The notes: generated by a model not told the origin, from the letters alone. A stretch of 64,000 bases of DNA from Nitrospira sp. (GCA_020853775.1 JADYYH010000003.1:61991-125990); one strand, 5' to 3'. Shown: positions 8,256 through 17,677, numbered from the stretch's first letter. Program-made: numbers and translations.

Positions 8256-9719
8256 ATGAGTGGATCGCAGTGGGACGAACTGGCCGACTTGGCATTGTCT
8301 CGTGTGCGCGCGGCCGGAGTCGAGTATGCCGATATCCGTCTGCTCGACACGACCACACGGACGATCAGCGGTGAAGACCGGCGTATCGCGCACCTCCGTG
8401 AGTCCACCGATCGCGGATTCGGCATCCGCGTGCTGCACCGTGGCGCCTGGGGTTTTGCCGCCAGTTCCATCATTTCACTCGAAGAAATTCCTCGTGTCGC
8501 CGATCTGGCCGTAGAAATTGCGAAGGGCTCGTCGTCGCTCGCGATTACCAAAGTCCACCTGGCGCCGGAGCCGGTGCATCGAGACCGGATCGTCACGTCC
8601 TGCCGCCTGGATCCCTTCGCCGTTCCACTGGAGGAACAGACCGCGCTGCTGCTGAGCACCATGGAGGTGATCCAGCGGCATCCAGGCGTGGTCAGAAGTC
8701 ACGCCAGCCTGTGGGCACAACGGGATCGCAAGCTGTTCGTCTCCACTGAAGGCTCGCATCTGGAGTTCAACCTGCTGGCGATGCAGGGCGACTGCATGGC
8801 GACGGCCGTGCACAACGGACGATTTGCAAGCCGGTCGTTTAATACCCCGCATCTGCGTACAGGCTACGAACTCGTGCGCGACGCCGATTGGGCCCGCGAA
8901 GGGGCGCGGATCGCGGAACAGGCGGTGGAGAAAGTGCGGGCTCCCGCGATCGAGGCGGGACGGTACGACCTGGTGCTCGATCCCGAGCACCTGTCCTTGA
9001 CGATGCATGAGTCCTGCGGACATCCGAGCGAATTGGATCGCGCACTCGGGTACGAAGCCAACTATGCCGGAACCAGTTTTCTCACCCCCGACAAACGTGG
9101 CACGTACCGGTATGGCTCAGCGCACGTGCATCTCGTGGCCGACAACACTGAACCGGCCACGCTGGCGGCGACCGGGTACGACGATGACGGTGTCAGTTGC
9201 CAGAAGTGGGACATCGTGCGAGAAGGTATTTTCGTGGGGTACTGCACGAATCGCGAAGTGGCCACGAGAATCAAGGAAGAGCGTTCACGCGGCTCGAACC
9301 GGGCCGACAGCTGGGGCAGCGTACCGATGGTGCGGATTGCGAACATCGGGCTTGAGCCGGGCACCGCCACGCTCGATGAACTGCTGGCCGACGTGAAGCG
9401 TGGCATTTATATCGAAGGCCACGGGTCGTACAGCATCGACCAGCGGCGGTACAATTTTCAGTTCGGCGGCGATGCCTTCTGGCTGATTGAAAACGGCCGG
9501 CGAACGCACATGGTGCGGGATGTCATCTATCACGGCATCACGCCGGAGTTCTGGGGCCGGTGCGACGGCGTCGCCGATGCCGGCCACCGTCGGCGTTATG
9601 GCTTCATCACCTGCGGGAAGGGCCAGCCCGGCCAATCGGGCTGGATGACACACGCGGCGTCCCACGCCCGCTTCCGGCGCGTGGATGTGATCAGCGGTCA
9701 CACGAAGGCGGACGCATGA
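8256..9719 (+). CDS. tldD: TldD-type zinc metalloprotease
   Basis: 487 aa. The metal site HESCGHPSE (HExxxH followed by a conserved E) and a downstream SYSIDQRRYNFQFGG segment identify the active TldD subunit of the TldD/TldE (PmbA) protease. In E. coli this heterodimer degrades unfolded peptides and matures microcin B17. The frame opens at 8124, but ATG 8256 is preferred: AGAGAAAG lies upstream and the family N-terminus (WDELADLALSRVRAAG) follows directly. The stop overlaps the TldE start as ATGA. A TATACT at 8207-8212 may be the -10. Confidence 0.88.
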   Translation: MSGSQWDELADLALSRVRAAGVEYADIRLLDTTTRTISGEDRRIAHLRESTDRGFGIRVLHRGAWGFAASSIISLEEIPRVADLAVEIAKGSSSLAITKVHLAPEPVHRDRIVTSCRLDPFAVPLEEQTALLLSTMEVIQRHPGVVRSHASLWAQRDRKLFVSTEGSHLEFNLLAMQGDCMATAVHNGRFASRSFNTPHLRTGYELVRDADWAREGARIAEQAVEKVRAPAIEAGRYDLVLDPEHLSLTMHESCGHPSELDRALGYEANYAGTSFLTPDKRGTYRYGSAHVHLVADNTEPATLAATGYDDDGVSCQKWDIVREGIFVGYCTNREVATRIKEERSRGSNRADSWGSVPMVRIANIGLEPGTATLDELLADVKRGIYIEGHGSYSIDQRRYNFQFGGDAFWLIENGRRTHMVRDVIYHGITPEFWGRCDGVADAGHRRRYGFITCGKGQPGQSGWMTHAASHARFRRVDVISGHTKADA

Positions 9720-11062
9720 CGTCATCGATCACGTCCACATGGCCAAAACTGACGAGTCGCCAGGAGTTCGAGTTTCTGGCCGACCTCGTGATGAGCCATT
9801 CCACCGGCGATCACACCTTCTTCTCGTTGCGCGATAGTCACGGCGGCACCACGCGGTTCGCCAATAACCAAGTCATTCAAAACGTGAATCTGCGGCGAGG
9901 CAGCCTCTCGGTCACCGTCGCCTTCGGGCGCCAGCACGGCACCGCCAGCACCACAGATTTTACTGCCGGGGCGGTACGTGAAACCCTCAAGCAGGCCGAA
10001 TCGCTCGCGCGCCTCTCGCCCGACGATCCGGAATACCTTCCGCCGGTGGGAGCGCAAACCTATTTGTCCTTGCCCACCTCCCGGCCGGAAACGAGTGCCG
10101 CAGGGCCGGCCCGTCGGCTCGACTATGCGCGTGAAGCGATCGGACAGTGCAAGATGGAAAACCTCAACGCCGCCGGCACCGTGTCGTCCAGCACGGCGAT
10201 CGTAGGCGTAGCGGCGGAGACGGGGTTGCGCGCCTATGAAGAACGCACCGAAGGGCGGTTCAGTCTGACCGTGCAGGCCGGCGACGCCACCGGGTGGTCG
10301 GCTGCCGCCCATCGGTCCATCGACCGCCTGCATGTACAGGAGCGCACCCTGGCGGCCATTATTAAGGCCAAGCGGGGGGCGGACGAACCACAGGAGTTGC
10401 CGCCGGGCCAGTACACGGTTATTTTGGAACCGGCTGCCGTCGCCGGACTGCTCAGCTGGATGATCTGGATGCTGGACGCCAAGTCCTTTTATAAGGGGAC
10501 CAGCCCGTTCAGCGGAAAGTTGGGGTTCCGGATCATCGATCGCCGGCTCTCCCTGTTCAATCAACCGGCCCATGCAGACCTCCTGGGAAACGGCTTTACG
10601 CATGAAGGGTTGCCGGTGATCGAGTCCGGCTGGATCGAGTCGGGCGTCCTGACGCAGCTCCTGCACGATCGATATACGGCTCGCGAACACCAGATCGACC
10701 CCCTCACAACATTGGAGTCGCCCCACTTATCAGGCGAACGTCCTATCGGCACCAGGGTGGACGACCTCGTTCGCACGACGCAACGAGGGATTCTCGTGAC
10801 GAACTTCTGGTACATTCGCCCTGTCAATCCGTCCGACCTGACGCTGACCGGTATGACAAGGGATGGCACATTCCTGATAGAAAACGGGGAGATCACCTCG
10901 GCCGTCCGAAACTTTCGGTTTCACGAGAGCCCCTTGCGCGCCTTCAATCAGGTGGAGGCCTATACCGCGCCGGCCGAGGCGGTGACGTCAGAAACCGGAA
11001 AAGCGCTGGTGCCGGCCATGCGGATCCACGATTTTCATTTCTCGAGCGTGACCAAATTTTAA
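9716..11062 (+). CDS. TldE/PmbA-type protease subunit
   Basis: 448 aa. It shares the TldD/PmbA fold but lacks an HExxxH motif, as expected for the non-catalytic TldE partner that closes the chamber over TldD. N-terminal TRFANNQVIQN corresponds to the strand pairing seen in PmbA. Start ATG 9716 is fixed by the 4-base overlap with tldD; the long upstream extension in the same frame only shadows tldD. Together the two genes form a complete heterodimeric protease. The natural substrate is not encoded nearby as far as I can see. Confidence 0.85.
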   Translation: MTSSITSTWPKLTSRQEFEFLADLVMSHSTGDHTFFSLRDSHGGTTRFANNQVIQNVNLRRGSLSVTVAFGRQHGTASTTDFTAGAVRETLKQAESLARLSPDDPEYLPPVGAQTYLSLPTSRPETSAAGPARRLDYAREAIGQCKMENLNAAGTVSSSTAIVGVAAETGLRAYEERTEGRFSLTVQAGDATGWSAAAHRSIDRLHVQERTLAAIIKAKRGADEPQELPPGQYTVILEPAAVAGLLSWMIWMLDAKSFYKGTSPFSGKLGFRIIDRRLSLFNQPAHADLLGNGFTHEGLPVIESGWIESGVLTQLLHDRYTAREHQIDPLTTLESPHLSGERPIGTRVDDLVRTTQRGILVTNFWYIRPVNPSDLTLTGMTRDGTFLIENGEITSAVRNFRFHESPLRAFNQVEAYTAPAEAVTSETGKALVPAMRIHDFHFSSVTKF

Positions 11063-11137
11063 GCTGGCCTAGTGCCCGGACCCTTCTCAGTCCAGGAATC
11101 TCGGGCGGTCGGGGGGACAAAAATCCCTCCCCGGCCA

Positions 11138-11166
11138 TTGACTCGGCCTATCGGAAAGAGTAATGA
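11138..11166 (+). promoter_or_regulatory. Sigma70-like promoter
   Basis: TTGACT at 11138-11143, a 17-base spacer, and TAATGA at 11161-11166, placed 35 bases before the next start codon. Seen directly; function is inferred. Confidence 0.5.
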
Positions 11167-11201
11167 ATTGAGGAAAGTTCACCGATAAGACTCGATATTG
11201 T

Positions 11202-11909
11202 ATGAAGCGGAAACAGCAGCGTTTGGCGGAAAAGCCGATTCATCTCCTGACGCTCGCCCCTGACAAGGGTGAGAAAGGGGCGGTGAACCCGTTTGCGCCC
11301 TCGCCATTGCGTGCGGCGATCGGCAAGGTCTTCGTCAAGCTGGAAGATATGACCGAGCGGTTTGAGGATTGGTGCCAGTACGGCAGCTCTGAAGACCGGA
11401 CGGAACAGCCATTGGGGCAGCGGGTCTCGAAATGGCTGGGAGCTCCTGTCGCGCGTCATATCGAGCATCAGGTTGAGGCGGAACATGGGCTGGTGCCTGC
11501 CCGCCGGTGGGATGGCGCGGTTGGCGATCTCATTTTCCGGTTACGCGACCGTGCGGGATTTGTGCAGCGTGCCTTGACCGCGCAAGCCCGTGAGCTCAAG
11601 GAATGGGTGATCCAACACACCCAATCCACTCAGGCAGAACTCCATGACCTGCGCGAGCAGGTGGCCACTCAACAGGTGCAGATGGAAGATCTGTCGGCCC
11701 AGCTTCAAGACCTGCGCGCCCTGGTGAAGTCTCAGCAGCAGGTGTTGATGTATATGGGCAAGGACATGGAGCTGGCACCGCCCGCAGAGCTGGAGCTATC
11801 CCTCGTGTCTCCCCGATCGATTCCGTATCGCGAACGAGAGAAGAAATCGCCGAGAGATCGACGGGACGCATCCACCGAAGCCTCCCAGATTCCCTACCTC
11901 AACGCCTAG
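11202..11909 (+). CDS. Coiled-coil protein of unknown function
   Basis: 235 aa, cytoplasmic by composition (no signal or membrane segment). Residues around 150-195 form a coiled coil rich in Q, L and E (QAELHDLREQVATQQVQMEDL). The N-terminal half is mixed and the C-terminus basic. I do not recognise a family. It has its own promoter-like sequence upstream and stands alone between the tldE and TPR genes. The ribosome-binding site is weak. Confidence 0.65.
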   Translation: MKRKQQRLAEKPIHLLTLAPDKGEKGAVNPFAPSPLRAAIGKVFVKLEDMTERFEDWCQYGSSEDRTEQPLGQRVSKWLGAPVARHIEHQVEAEHGLVPARRWDGAVGDLIFRLRDRAGFVQRALTAQARELKEWVIQHTQSTQAELHDLREQVATQQVQMEDLSAQLQDLRALVKSQQQVLMYMGKDMELAPPAELELSLVSPRSIPYREREKKSPRDRRDASTEASQIPYLNA

Positions 11910-12183
11910 ATTGCTTCCGATCAAGCAGGACGCTGAACGTGACCGCCGGCGTTCTCAACCGCGGCGCACAGGATGCTTCGCGCCATGGACGGCTGCGGTC
12001 TCGCCGGACGTCATTTGACGATCTTGCATTCACGCTGTTTCCACCCATCTTCTCCGATGAACGTGCTTCGACTAGCAACTTCGCGACAGGACTGTTAATT
12101 TGGGCTTCTGCGCGCGAGGAGGCTTCGCAGAAGGAGCGGCGGCATCCGTCGTCTCCTCAATCACATGATCAGGAGTGTCGTTG

Positions 12184-13818
12184 ATGGTGACTGAACGATA
12201 TGCACGGGCGATGATGCAAGGACTGATGCTCGCAGGGTTGCTGGGCCTTGTTGGGACCGGCTCGGCGCGGGCCGAGGCGACATTGTTCGACAATCTCGGT
12301 ACGCTGCATCACGAGATTTCGACGACATCCTCCCGCGCCCAGCAATACTTCGACCAGGGACTGAGACTGGTCTATGCCTTCAATCATGAGGAAGCGATCG
12401 CGGCCTTCACCGAGGCATCCCGCCTCGATCCCGATGCGCCCATGCCCTATTGGGGCCTGGCGCTGAGCCTGGGGCCGAATATCAATGCGGCGATGGATTC
12501 CAAGGCAGAATCGCGGGCCGTAGAGGCCGTCCAAAAAGCGACGACACGGCTGGCGCATGCCGCTCCCGAAGAGCGGGCCTACGTGGAGGCCCTGGCCACG
12601 CGATATTCGATCAAGAAATCTGCAACCCGGAAAGGTAAGGACGAAGCCTATGCCAAGGCAATGCGACGCCTGGCCCACGACTATCCTGATGACGCGGATG
12701 CCGCGACCCTCTTTGCCGAGGCCTTGATGGTGCTCCGCCCTTGGGACTATTGGCGGGCCGATGGCCGTCCGCAGCCGGGGACCGAGGAAATCGTGACGAT
12801 GTTGGAGGGGGCGTTGCAGCACCGTCCGGATCACCCCGGCGCCTGTCACTACTACATTCATGCTGTGGAAGCGTCCCCCGAGCCTCAACGAGGGTTGCCC
12901 TGTGCCCAGCGCCTGCCGTCCCTCATGCCGGGGGCCGGGCATCTGGTGCATATGCCGGCGCACATTTATATGCGGGTGGGGCGTTATCGGGACGCCTCGG
13001 AGCGGAATGCCAATGCGGCGACCGTGGATCATGAGTATTTGCTTCGCCACCCCCTTGAGGGCAACTACGCATCGGGATACTATGCGCACAACCTTCACTT
13101 CCTGAATGCCTCCTTGGTGATGGAGGGGCGCAGCGCGGAAGCCCTGCAGGCCGCACGGGACCTCTTGAGCAAAATTTCGGTCGACGAGATCCTCAAAGAG
13201 CCCTCGCTGGAATGGTATGCGCCGACGGTGCTGTTCACGATGGCCCGGTTCGGTCAGTGGGGCGAGCTGATCAGGCAGCCTCCGCCTCCCAAGGAACTGC
13301 GGTACACCACCGGCGTCTGGCATTACGTGCGCGGTCTGGCCTTTGCGGCCACCACCCGGTTCGGCAGTGCGGAGGGCGAGCTCTCGAATCTTCGAAGGTC
13401 ATTGAAGGGACTCGCCAGGGTGAAGACCGCCGAAGCCAAGATCAGCCGTACGCTCTTGAAGATCGCCGAGCGGGTGTTGGCAGGGGAAATCGCCGCGCGT
13501 AAAGGGGAGTTCGACGCCGGGATCCAGGCCTTGCGCGAAGCCCTCCAGCTAGAAGTCACGGTGCCGTATAGCGAACCGCCGTTCTGGTTTCAGCCGGTTC
13601 GCCACAACCTGGGAGCAGTGTTGCTCTTGGCAGGGCGAGCGGGTGACGCGGAGTCCGTCTACCGGGAGGATTTACGCCTCAATCCAGAAAACGGATGGGC
13701 GTTACATGGATTAGTTCACAGTCTGCAGGCCCAGCGGAAAGATGCGGCTCAAGAGATGGCGCGCTTGCAGACTGCCTGGGCTCAGGCCGACGTCACGCTG
13801 ACCGGGTCTCGCTTCTAG
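12184..13818 (+). CDS. Secreted TPR-repeat protein
   Basis: 544 aa with a Sec signal (MLAGLLGLVGTGSARA) and TPR helices, among them AQQYFDQGLRLVYAFNHEEA, EEAIAAFTEASRLDP and AESVYREDLRLNPENGWAL. HEEAIAAF and PYWGLALSLGPN are shared with a group of secreted TPR proteins I recall from Nitrospirae and Acidobacteria, function unassigned. ATG 12184 is preferred over GTG 12175 because AGGAG sits eight bases before the ATG and overlaps the GTG. TPR domains mediate protein contacts, so a periplasmic scaffold is the likeliest role. Confidence 0.78.
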   Translation: MVTERYARAMMQGLMLAGLLGLVGTGSARAEATLFDNLGTLHHEISTTSSRAQQYFDQGLRLVYAFNHEEAIAAFTEASRLDPDAPMPYWGLALSLGPNINAAMDSKAESRAVEAVQKATTRLAHAAPEERAYVEALATRYSIKKSATRKGKDEAYAKAMRRLAHDYPDDADAATLFAEALMVLRPWDYWRADGRPQPGTEEIVTMLEGALQHRPDHPGACHYYIHAVEASPEPQRGLPCAQRLPSLMPGAGHLVHMPAHIYMRVGRYRDASERNANAATVDHEYLLRHPLEGNYASGYYAHNLHFLNASLVMEGRSAEALQAARDLLSKISVDEILKEPSLEWYAPTVLFTMARFGQWGELIRQPPPPKELRYTTGVWHYVRGLAFAATTRFGSAEGELSNLRRSLKGLARVKTAEAKISRTLLKIAERVLAGEIAARKGEFDAGIQALREALQLEVTVPYSEPPFWFQPVRHNLGAVLLLAGRAGDAESVYREDLRLNPENGWALHGLVHSLQAQRKDAAQEMARLQTAWAQADVTLTGSRF

Positions 13819-13874
13819 GGTCGCCGGCGCTACGGTCACGGAGTCGCATCTGGCTGCCGGGTAAAGGACACGAC

Positions 13875-14696
13875 ATGTTGAAGACGGATTATGTGTTTCA
13901 GGCCACCGAGGAAGCTCGGGAATTGCAGCGCCTGCAGATGCTGGAGCGCATCTTCGATGTCGGTACGCAACGCCGGATGTTGGCCACCGGCCTGACGACC
14001 GGCTGGCACTGCCTGGAAGTGGGGGCAGGAGCCGGCTCCATGGTGCGTTGGTTGGAACAACGTGTCGGGCCATCGGGTAAAGTCGTGGCGCTCGATACGA
14101 ACCCGCGTTTTCTGCGGGGTAGCGGCAGCTCGACCATTGAAATCCTTCAAGGCGACATTTGCGACACCGCTCTTCCGCTGGCGATGTTTGATCTGGTGCA
14201 TGCGCGGTACGTCATGATTCACATCGCCGACTATCAGAAGGCGTTTGAGCGGATGTTGCGCTGTGTCAAACCGGGTGGGTGGGTCGTGATCGAAGAGCCG
14301 GATTTCGAGGCGGCCCGCGCCGTCACCGCGCCGGATGATGCCCGCGGGTCCTTTGCCCGGGTCACCGCGGCTATCGAGCGGATGTTCACCTCGCTTGGAA
14401 TGGACCATGCGCTGGGGGCGAAGTTGCCCGCCCTGTTTCAGCGGCATGATCTGAGTCAATTGACCGTGGAGCATGAAGGGCATTTGTCGGCGGGCGGCGG
14501 AGCGATCGCGCAGTTGATGAAACTCTCCGCTGAACAATTGCGGGAGAAATATGTGGCCACCGGCCTGGTGACGGAGGGGGACATCGAGCAGTATTGCCGG
14601 CTCGCCGACGATCCGGACGCCTGGGCCATTTATTGTGCGACCGTGGCCGTCACTGGTTGGTGGCAGCCGCAGTGCGGGGGGAGCACGCAAGGATAG
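13875..14696 (+). CDS. Class I SAM-dependent methyltransferase
   Basis: 273 aa. SAM-binding motif I is LEVGAGAGSMVRWL, the acidic motif II residue is in VVALDTNP, and motif III/IV reads FDLVHARYVMIHI; a CVKPGGWVVIEEPDF strand completes the Rossmann-like fold. A small-molecule target is likely but unknown. Start ATG 13875 lies seven residues before the ATEEARELQRLQ helix and has AAAGGA upstream; the longer frame would overlap the TPR gene. The next gene begins three bases after its stop. Confidence 0.82.
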   Translation: MLKTDYVFQATEEARELQRLQMLERIFDVGTQRRMLATGLTTGWHCLEVGAGAGSMVRWLEQRVGPSGKVVALDTNPRFLRGSGSSTIEILQGDICDTALPLAMFDLVHARYVMIHIADYQKAFERMLRCVKPGGWVVIEEPDFEAARAVTAPDDARGSFARVTAAIERMFTSLGMDHALGAKLPALFQRHDLSQLTVEHEGHLSAGGGAIAQLMKLSAEQLREKYVATGLVTEGDIEQYCRLADDPDAWAIYCATVAVTGWWQPQCGGSTQG

Positions 14697-14698
14697 GT

Positions 14699-15229
14699 AT
14701 GCGATACATTGTCGGAGTGATGGGGCCGGCCAAGGCCAGGAAAAAGGATGTCGATAATGCCCGGGTCCTGGGTGAATTGATCGCCCGACGGGAATGGGTG
14801 GTATTGACGGGGGGACGCGATGTCGGTGTCATGGACGCGGCCTGTCAGGGCGCGAAGAAAGTTCCCGGCAGTTTGACGATCGGTGTGTTGCCGACGGCCC
14901 GCGAACGTGTGTCGAAGTATGTCGATCTCGCCATCATTACCGAAATGGGCAATGCGCGTAACAATGTCAACGTCATGTCCAGCAACGTGGTCGTGGTGTG
15001 CGGGTTGCTGGGTGCGGGGACGGTATCGGAAGTCGCGTTGGCGTTAAAAGCGGGGAAGCCGGTCATTCTGGTCGGCGCCACGCCGACCGAGGAGAAATTC
15101 TTCAAGAAATTGGGCGGACGCCTCATCGCCTCGGTGGAAAGTCCGGAAGAAGCCATCACCCTGATGATGAAACAGTTCGAGCAGCAGCAGCCGGATTTGG
15201 TTCAGGGGGCGCGCTCCTGGGGCGTCTGA
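14699..15229 (+). CDS. SLOG/LOG-like nucleotide-binding protein (TIGR00725 type)
   Basis: 176 aa. The Rossmann-like SLOG fold is marked by VVLTGGRDVGVMDAACQGAK near the start and a glycine-rich GAGTVSEVALAL loop (the PGGxGTxxE equivalent) near the middle. Relatives include lysine-decarboxylase-like LOG proteins, but this short type has no established enzyme activity. AAGGA precedes the ATG. It is probably co-transcribed with the methyltransferase gene. Confidence 0.8.
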   Translation: MRYIVGVMGPAKARKKDVDNARVLGELIARREWVVLTGGRDVGVMDAACQGAKKVPGSLTIGVLPTARERVSKYVDLAIITEMGNARNNVNVMSSNVVVVCGLLGAGTVSEVALALKAGKPVILVGATPTEEKFFKKLGGRLIASVESPEEAITLMMKQFEQQQPDLVQGARSWGV

Positions 15230-15234
15230 CAAGC

Positions 15235-15350
15235 TGTTGAAAAAGCCCGCCAGCGGCGTTCTCGCCTCGCTCCGAGGCTCAACGTACCGCACGGGTACGC
15301 CTCGCCTCCTCGCATTGCTGCGGCCTTGCTGGATAGACTGTTTGAGCCAC
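15235..15350. repeat. Palindromic REP/MITE-like interspersed element
   Basis: A nested inverted repeat between two genes. The core is GAGGC (15274-15278), four bases, CGTACC (15283-15288), a 5-base loop, GGTACG (15294-15299), four bases, GCCTC (15304-15308). The flanks are imperfectly complementary: GCTGTTGAAAAAGCCCGCCAGC on the left against CCAGCAAGG read backwards on the right. A 16-base piece of the left arm recurs with one mismatch at 60093-60108. I recall similar elements scattered in Nitrospira genomes; no open frame is inside. Confidence 0.6.
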
Positions 15351-15383
15351 CTGCATCGGCTAGTCGATTAAGGATGACTTCTG

Positions 15384-15857
15384 TTACTGGGCAGAGGGAG
15401 AGCCGGACACGGTGCCCTTGTCCAGTAGCACGCCGGAGTTATCGAAGGGCAAGCGTCCTTCCTTCGTGTGCACGACGCCTGTCAGGTGGTAGGTCAGTGC
15501 CTGATCGCCGGAGAACGACAGCAATTGCCTGACGACCTGTAACGTAGAGGTGCTCGTCTCGACGGAGGTGACGGCGTCGCTCAAGCGCGGCACGACCAAT
15601 GCTTTGTTCCCCAGCCCGCGCGCGAGCCGGTTTCCATTCAGATCCAGGCGGAAGTCGATACCGGTGACGGCAAGGTCGAAGTCGTTGGGATTTCGGATCC
15701 GAAGATCGACCTGCAGTCGCTGCTCAAACGCGCTGGCCTCCAGCGGGGTCACATTCGTGACCAGCACTTCCGGTGGCTCGCCTTTCACCATCCAGGAGGC
15801 GCAACCGGGAACGATCAGGAGAATCAATAATCCAACCAGTGCACGTCGTCGGTTCAT
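15384..15857 (-). CDS. LEA14/WHy-domain lipoprotein
   Basis: About 157 aa. A lipoprotein signal ends at IVPGCAS. The mature domain carries WHy/LEA_2 traits: LRIRNPNDFDLAVTGIDFRLDLNG near the start, then alternating beta strands. In bacteria these proteins are assigned to stress or desiccation tolerance on the basis of plant homologues, with little direct proof. The first of three close in-frame starts is 18 bases further out; none has a strong ribosome-binding site. It diverges from msrA across about 140 bases. Confidence 0.8.
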   Translation of the reverse strand: MNRRRALVGLLILLIVPGCASWMVKGEPPEVLVTNVTPLEASAFEQRLQVDLRIRNPNDFDLAVTGIDFRLDLNGNRLARGLGNKALVVPRLSDAVTSVETSTSTLQVVRQLLSFSGDQALTYHLTGVVHTKEGRLPFDNSGVLLDKGTVSGSPSAQ

Positions 15858-15997
15858 CCAGCCTATCATACACACAGATCCAATCGTTTGCGACGGCCGT
15901 AGAGAATTGTAGAGCGCTGAGCTGTCCTGATCGCCGTGCTTTTTCTGCTCTGGTAAGATGACTGACAGTCGGCTCAGGGTCTGAGAGGAGGCATCCC

Positions 15998-16621
15998 ATG
16001 ACGTTTATCACGGGTCGAAGGGTCGGGGCCTTGTGGGTCTTGTCGATGGTACTGGCCGGATTGCTGGTCTCGCAAAGCCAGGCGGCTGATCCGGCGACGG
16101 GTGCCAAAGCCTATTTCGCCGGAGGCTGTTTCTGGTGCATGGAAGAAGTGTTCGAGAAGGTTCCCGGCGTCACCGCCGTCGTCAGCGGATATATGGGCGG
16201 ACGAGTTGAAAACCCCAGTTATGAGCAGGTGTCTGCAGGGGGGACAGGGCATGCCGAATCAGTTGAAGTCGTTTATGACCCGGCCAAGGTAAGTTACACC
16301 ACGTTGCTTGATGCTTTTTGGCATAACGTGGATCCGGTGACACCGAACGCGCAATTTTGCGACCACGGGAGCCAGTACCGGGCGGTGATTTTCTACCAAG
16401 GGGAAGAACAGAAACGCCTGGCGGAAGAATCGAAGCGGGCGATTGAACAATCTCAGCGGCTCACGCACCCGATCGTTACCGAACTGACCAAGGCCGCGCC
16501 ATTTTATCCGGCCGAAGAGTACCACCAGGATTTTTATAAGAAGAATCCGATCCGGTATAAGTTCTATAAATTTAACTGCGGTCGCGCGCAGAGGCTCGAA
16601 GAAGTCTGGGGTGCACCGTGA
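15998..16621 (+). CDS. msrA: Peptide-methionine (S)-S-oxide reductase, exported
   Basis: 207 aa. Catalytic GCFWCMEE near residue 42, then GYMGG, GGTGHAE and DPVTPNAQFCDHGSQYR, all canonical MsrA. It reduces methionine-S-sulfoxide in proteins. An N-terminal signal peptide ending SQSQAA means it probably repairs envelope proteins in the periplasm rather than in the cytoplasm. GAGAGGAGG stands seven bases before the ATG. The GTG of the next gene overlaps the stop, so the pair is coupled. Confidence 0.95.
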   Translation: MTFITGRRVGALWVLSMVLAGLLVSQSQAADPATGAKAYFAGGCFWCMEEVFEKVPGVTAVVSGYMGGRVENPSYEQVSAGGTGHAESVEVVYDPAKVSYTTLLDAFWHNVDPVTPNAQFCDHGSQYRAVIFYQGEEQKRLAEESKRAIEQSQRLTHPIVTELTKAAPFYPAEEYHQDFYKKNPIRYKFYKFNCGRAQRLEEVWGAP

Positions 16622-17037
16622 CGGATTGCACCTCTTCTCCCGAAGGCATCGCGCGTCTGCTGCAAGACTGCCGGACCATTGCGGTGGTCGGCTTGTCCTC
16701 GAATCCGGCCCGTCCGTCGTATCGTGTCGCTCGGTACATGCAGCAGCAGGGCAAGGTGGTGATCCCGGTGAATCCGCGTGAGACGGACGTCTTGGGTGAA
16801 CGGGCGTATCCCTCGTTATCCGCGGTGCCCGGTGCAATCGATCTCGTGAATGTTTTTCGACGATCCGAGGAGGCGGGCGCGGTCGTCGATGAGGCCATAC
16901 GTATTCAGGCGAAAGCGGTGTGGCTCCAGGAGGGTGTGCTCGATGAGGCGGCCGCCCTGCGTGCGCGTCAGGCCGGGCTCCAGGTCGTGATGGATCGTTG
17001 TTGGCTCAAAGAATATGTTCGATGCGTCGGCGAGTAA
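16618..17037 (+). CDS. CoA-binding (YccU-type) protein
   Basis: 139 aa, a stand-alone CoA-binding domain like the N-terminus of succinyl-CoA synthetase alpha. The signature is AVVGLSSNPARPSYRVARYM, followed by VIPVNP. GTG start overlapping the msrA stop (GTGA). In other bacteria these proteins bind CoA, though their role is unsettled; linkage to msrA hints at redox stress but is only positional. Confidence 0.85.
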   Translation: MTDCTSSPEGIARLLQDCRTIAVVGLSSNPARPSYRVARYMQQQGKVVIPVNPRETDVLGERAYPSLSAVPGAIDLVNVFRRSEEAGAVVDEAIRIQAKAVWLQEGVLDEAAALRARQAGLQVVMDRCWLKEYVRCVGE

Positions 17038-17261
17038 CACATTCGAGCGGAGGACCCTCTCACGATGAGAAGCGTCTGCCACCGCCGGTCACGCGCGAGG
17101 TCCGGTTGATCCTGCCTGCTGCCTGCGCATCGCTTTCCGGCGTACGTCGGTTTCCCTCATTTTCTTGAGCATTCCGCCGCTCCATGGAATAGTGACGTGA
17201 CGGTGCGTCTCAACCCGTCCTGCACCGTTTACCAAGCCATTCATCGATGGAGGTTCCAGCC

Positions 17262-17648
17262 ATGATGCGTTTGCTCGCGGATTGTCGTGCTGTATTGCTT
17301 CTCCTGCCCTTGATGGCCGGCGCCGCCGGCTGCGCCGAATCCACGCTGCAGGCACATTCCCCCCAGGAAGACCTGGGGATGGGGATCGTGTCTGGAACAT
17401 TGGGCGCGCAAAGCCGGTCTGCCGTCTCCTCCGGCGAACAATCCACCGCATCAGTCGTCGGTCAGGTGCAAGCCGTCGAGGGCGGCGCCTACCTCATCCG
17501 GGATGTCCGTGGGCAGGAACATCGCATTCCGCACGACGAGAACACCAGAATCGATCGACCGGCCCATGTGGGCGATCGCATTCAATCCTGGTTCGACCGG
17601 CACGGGCGTGCCGTGCTGATCCGTAGCCTGGATGAGGATGGCCGCTAG
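17262..17648 (+). CDS. Small lipoprotein with an OB-like strand domain
   Basis: 128 aa. A lipoprotein signal ends at AGAAGC. A Ser/Gln-rich linker is followed by a short beta domain (VVGQVQAVEGGAYLIRDVRGQEHRI) that looks like a small OB or periplasmic-binding strand set. The ATG at 17262 has GGAGG eight bases before it; an ATG at 17247 overlaps that sequence and is rejected. The lytic transglycosylase gene follows 29 bases later. Function unknown. Confidence 0.7.
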   Translation: MMRLLADCRAVLLLLPLMAGAAGCAESTLQAHSPQEDLGMGIVSGTLGAQSRSAVSSGEQSTASVVGQVQAVEGGAYLIRDVRGQEHRIPHDENTRIDRPAHVGDRIQSWFDRHGRAVLIRSLDEDGR

Positions 17649-17677
17649 GGCCGCCAGGTTTCACCCGATCCCTCCCT

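Noticed and set aside
11939..12184. 81-residue frame before the TPR gene
   Set aside because: No ribosome-binding site or family features; it overlaps the leader of the TPR gene.
12169..13323. 384-residue frame on the minus strand inside the TPR gene
   Set aside because: Fully antisense to a gene with clear TPR helices; no signals of its own.
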